Positions 61,607-64,000 of a stretch of DNA of 64,000 nucleotides are shown here, in pieces (within the stretch, counting starts at the first letter, position 1; each line of letters opens with the position of its first letter). The DNA is taken from assembly GCA_033675545.1 (NCBI GenBank), contig JAWDGP010003357.1, positions 164,501-228,500 on the forward strand, read 5' to 3'. A program made the translations under genes and the position numbers. This stretch comes from Elysia crispata (lineage: Eukaryota > Mollusca > Gastropoda > Plakobranchidae). The notes below the pieces were generated by a model. That model had not been told where the DNA came from. It saw only the letters and a program-made list of their open reading frames with translations, and did no database searches.

Positions 61607-61844
61607 TCATCTACCGATGGCTACGTCACATCCACCTAGCATAATAGATATATAGGTGTCAATAGAGAGAATTGCGTCGTTGGAACATTGCCCAAATAAA
61701 TGAGGAATAAGGCCTGCACTTAGTTTCCAGGTCTTGATCCAACCCATGCTCCGACAGGTACACGGGATCTGATTCTTGTCGAGGTAGACACTGCGGAGGC
61801 CGTAGGCGAGTCGCAGAGACCGTGGGATGTTAGTCAGAGAGCAG
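61607..61844 (-). CDS. LRR protein, last exon with LRRCT cap
   Basis: Read on the - strand from 61844 after the acceptor ccccacag, the first base completes a split codon, then 78 codons and a TGA. The start CSLTNIPRSLRLAYGLRSVY is followed by LDKNQ, a leucine-rich repeat. After it comes IPCTCRSMGWIKTWK, then FGQC and GGC: four cysteines in a CxC-x22-C-x18-C layout, typical of LRR C-terminal caps of extracellular proteins. The protein ends nine residues after GG with no membrane segment, so it is probably secreted (inference). The particular family is not identified. Confidence 0.82.
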
Positions 61845-61919
61845 CTGTGGGGTTTTCAAGACGGGAGATCATGTTAATTTTGTTGAAAAAGAGAGAGCGA
61901 GAGAGACAAACACATGTAA

Positions 61920-62000
<81 letters not shown>

Positions 62001-62402
62001 TACATTTAGACAGAGAGAAATGCCAACAGAACACTTAAGAATGTGAAAAAAAAATACATGTAGATAGAAATAAAGGTCCAAATTGGAAATTGCCTAAATT
62101 GATATGTTCGTTTGGGGGGGGAGATAGCAGAGCTATAGAGAACAAAATTTATTCATTTTTTTTCTTTGTGATTTAAATTTTGCCTTTAAAATCAGCTTGG
62201 AGAGTAGAGTAAATGACCCAGTACTGATATTAGTCTTAAGGACTGCTTGTTTTTTCATTGTGAAATGTCTTTAATAATCTCGAATACTGAAAGGCATTAA
62301 TGCAACATTCAGCTAGGCTTAAGAATTTAACAAAAAAAAATTGGGCCTTGTTGTATCAGCATTGCTGTCAAGATTTGGGTGAATCATGTTTTGAGGACTC
62401 GC
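61845..62402 (-). other. GC-AG intron of the LRR gene
   Basis: 558 bases. On the - strand it starts GCGAGT and ends CCACAG, and joins phase 2 exons (GG + C gives Gly). It contains a (GA)n microsatellite at 61923-61996 (CT on the transcribed sense strand). Confidence 0.7.
61923..61996. repeat. (GA)n microsatellite
   Basis: About 36 GA units inside the LRR gene intron. Confidence 0.97.
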
Positions 62403-62560
62403 CCATTCATTTTGAGAGTCTGGACGGCAGTGGCTCCCTGGAAGGCCAGATCTGTGATGTTGCTGATGCTGTTATAGGAAAGGTCAACTGTGGTTAGGCT
62501 GGGAGACTTGGGGAAGCTGTTGTCCAGCAGCGCGGAGATACGGTTATTAGAGAGATCCAG
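62403..62560 (-). CDS. LRR protein, penultimate exon (two leucine-rich repeats)
   Basis: Read on the - strand after the acceptor ttctcgtccag, 52 codons plus two bases: LDLSNNRISALLDNSFPKSP, then LTTVDLSYNSISNITDLAFQ, then ending VQTLKMNG. LDLSNN and VDLSYN spaced by 26 residues mark leucine-rich repeats. Without splicing, the frame meets a stop seven codons later. The join to the next exon makes LKMNGCSLTNIP, a normal LRR. Earlier exons lie beyond the window's right end. Confidence 0.82.
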
Positions 62561-64000
62561 CTGGACGAGAAAAGGAAAATAAAAGTCTAGATGATCTTGA
62601 TATGAATAAAAAAAAGTACAGATTTTATTATCTTACTTTAAAAGAATATGTCGCGTCATAGCATACAATTCATGTAACTGATGAGATGCATTTAAATAGA
62701 ATTGATGCTTCATTGGGAACTTATGGACCATTAGGCAATCGTTAATCTTTATCCGCAGAAATAGGGAGCACAAATCTTTACCTAGAATTATTAATGTTCT
62801 CGTTTTTATCATAATAGGGATATTTGATAATTATTTAGTAAGGGTATGCCCAGGACTAGAATAAAAATATTATGGCTAAAGAAGATATATGAAAAAGCGA
62901 GGCACAATAGTATGCCCTAATAAGTGTCTAGCTCACAAGTGACAATAACATGATTTCGACAATAAAAGTGCGGTACCGTTGTACTGTCAACAAACCGAGG
63001 TACTGGTACCTGCTCAATGTTGGTTTAAAAAGGCAAGCAGAAATGATGAACTATGATTGCTGTATAAATTCTTGTCATGATTTAAACATGAAAGGAAAGT
63101 GCACTTCAAGATGTGATAAGTAACAAATGAAACAGGAGGCCTCTTGTTATGTGTCAAGCACTTAGATGAGTACGGTAAGAGCATTTGATTTATAGAGAAC
63201 AGCCTAGAGTATTTCTCGTCATTCTTCTAGACAGAAAATAAGCAACTTGTCCAATTCAACGAAAGGCATAGGTTGTACATGTACTTCTTAATGGTAGCAA
63301 ACTGTCATGATGACGTTATTTTAAAACATCTAAGATCATTGTCCCAAAATATTACTGACTATATTATCTTTTTCGAAGGATCTAATGAGCGATTTCATGA
63401 AATGTGGCAATGCGATGGTAGAGGACACTCAGGCAACAAAATAATTATACGTGCCTTTAAGGCGTAGAAATTATTTGTACTTCTGTTGCAAGAAATCCAG
63501 AACTGATCGGTAGTATTCATTACCAAGGCTGGTGTGAATTATGAGTGGAAAATTTTAAAATATCTTTGTCATATTATCTCAAGTTGTATTATAATGGCGA
63601 AGAGATCATTGAAGGGAAGAAATGTAAAACCCCAAATTATTTATGAAAATTAGATTCTATTTAAGTTATTAATGTTTGATAGTATATTAAGTACAAATAA
63701 AGCTGTTGGATTTTAGCTCGGCTATCGCATCATCTTTATGTTATAAAAAATGTTATGGAAAAGTTTATGAAAAAAAGGTTTATTGTTTTGCTTTTTAAAT
63801 ACATTATAATATAACTGGTTGCAGCGTAAACAATTGTTAGTGTCGCGAGGGTGAGGAATTCTCAAAATGTTAGGCGCAGATAAGAGTTTCAGTGAGACTC
63901 CAATACAGAGAACTACTTTCACGTCAAAATGAAACTAGCCAGAAATAAGCGAGCAGTAGAAGCTGACTTTCATATAAAAAAAAACAAAACATTATAGTTT
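62561..64000 (-). other. Upstream intron of the LRR gene
   Basis: AT-rich, with no further leucine-rich-repeat exon that I can see on the - strand and no gene on the + strand. The gene must continue past 64000. Confidence 0.6.

Overview
The window looks like AT-rich animal nuclear DNA with very dense microsatellites. Three things support this: small exons with GT-AG introns, long (CT)n, (TTC)n, (TAC)n, (GATA)n and (TA)n tracts, and animal protein families. The repeat style and the protein sequences suggest a lophotrochozoan, probably a mollusc (inference, moderate confidence). I see no bacterial operon, rRNA, tRNA, CRISPR, or reverse transcriptase or integrase reading frame.

The main gene is on the + strand, from about 7.4 kb to 55.3 kb. 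It is a death-associated protein kinase of the DAPK1 type (ankyrin repeats, Roc GTPase, COR, death domain). I could place 22 coding exons by splice site and phase. One large serine-rich exon lies at 7446-8306, then an intron of about 26.6 kb, then 21 exons from 34912 to 55345. Ten exons carry the ankyrin repeats, mostly one 33-residue repeat per 99-base phase-0 exon. The Roc domain keeps its P-loop, DxxG and THAD motifs. COR exons follow, then a C-terminal death domain whose tail ends like DAPK1. The joined frame from the ATG at 7446 is 1394 codons plus a stop. The protein kinase and calmodulin-binding segments are not visible. They are either upstream of the window, or this locus also makes a kinase-free form from a CpG-rich start region near 5.45-5.70 kb.

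Region by region: 1-7.4 kb has no recognisable gene but holds several microsatellites, a trinucleotide inverted repeat and a CpG-rich patch. The 8.3-34.9 kb intron is mostly microsatellite and simple-sequence DNA. It includes a 1.15 kb (TTC/TAC/ATT) complex, a 37-bp tandem array and a 72-78 bp triplicated unit. From 34.9 to 44 kb there are five ankyrin exons in repeat-rich introns. From 46 to 55 kb there are compact, repeat-poor introns. An 847-bp terminal-inverted-repeat DNA transposon with a zinc-finger remnant sits just after the stop codon, before the first canonical poly(A) signal. From 56.3 to 61 kb is AT-rich 3' flank or UTR.

At the right end a second gene runs on the - strand, towards DAPK. 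It is a leucine-rich-repeat protein whose last two exons (62560-62403 and 61844-61607) end in a cysteine-type LRRCT cap. The two exons join in frame only through a GC-AG intron. The rest of this gene lies beyond 64 kb.
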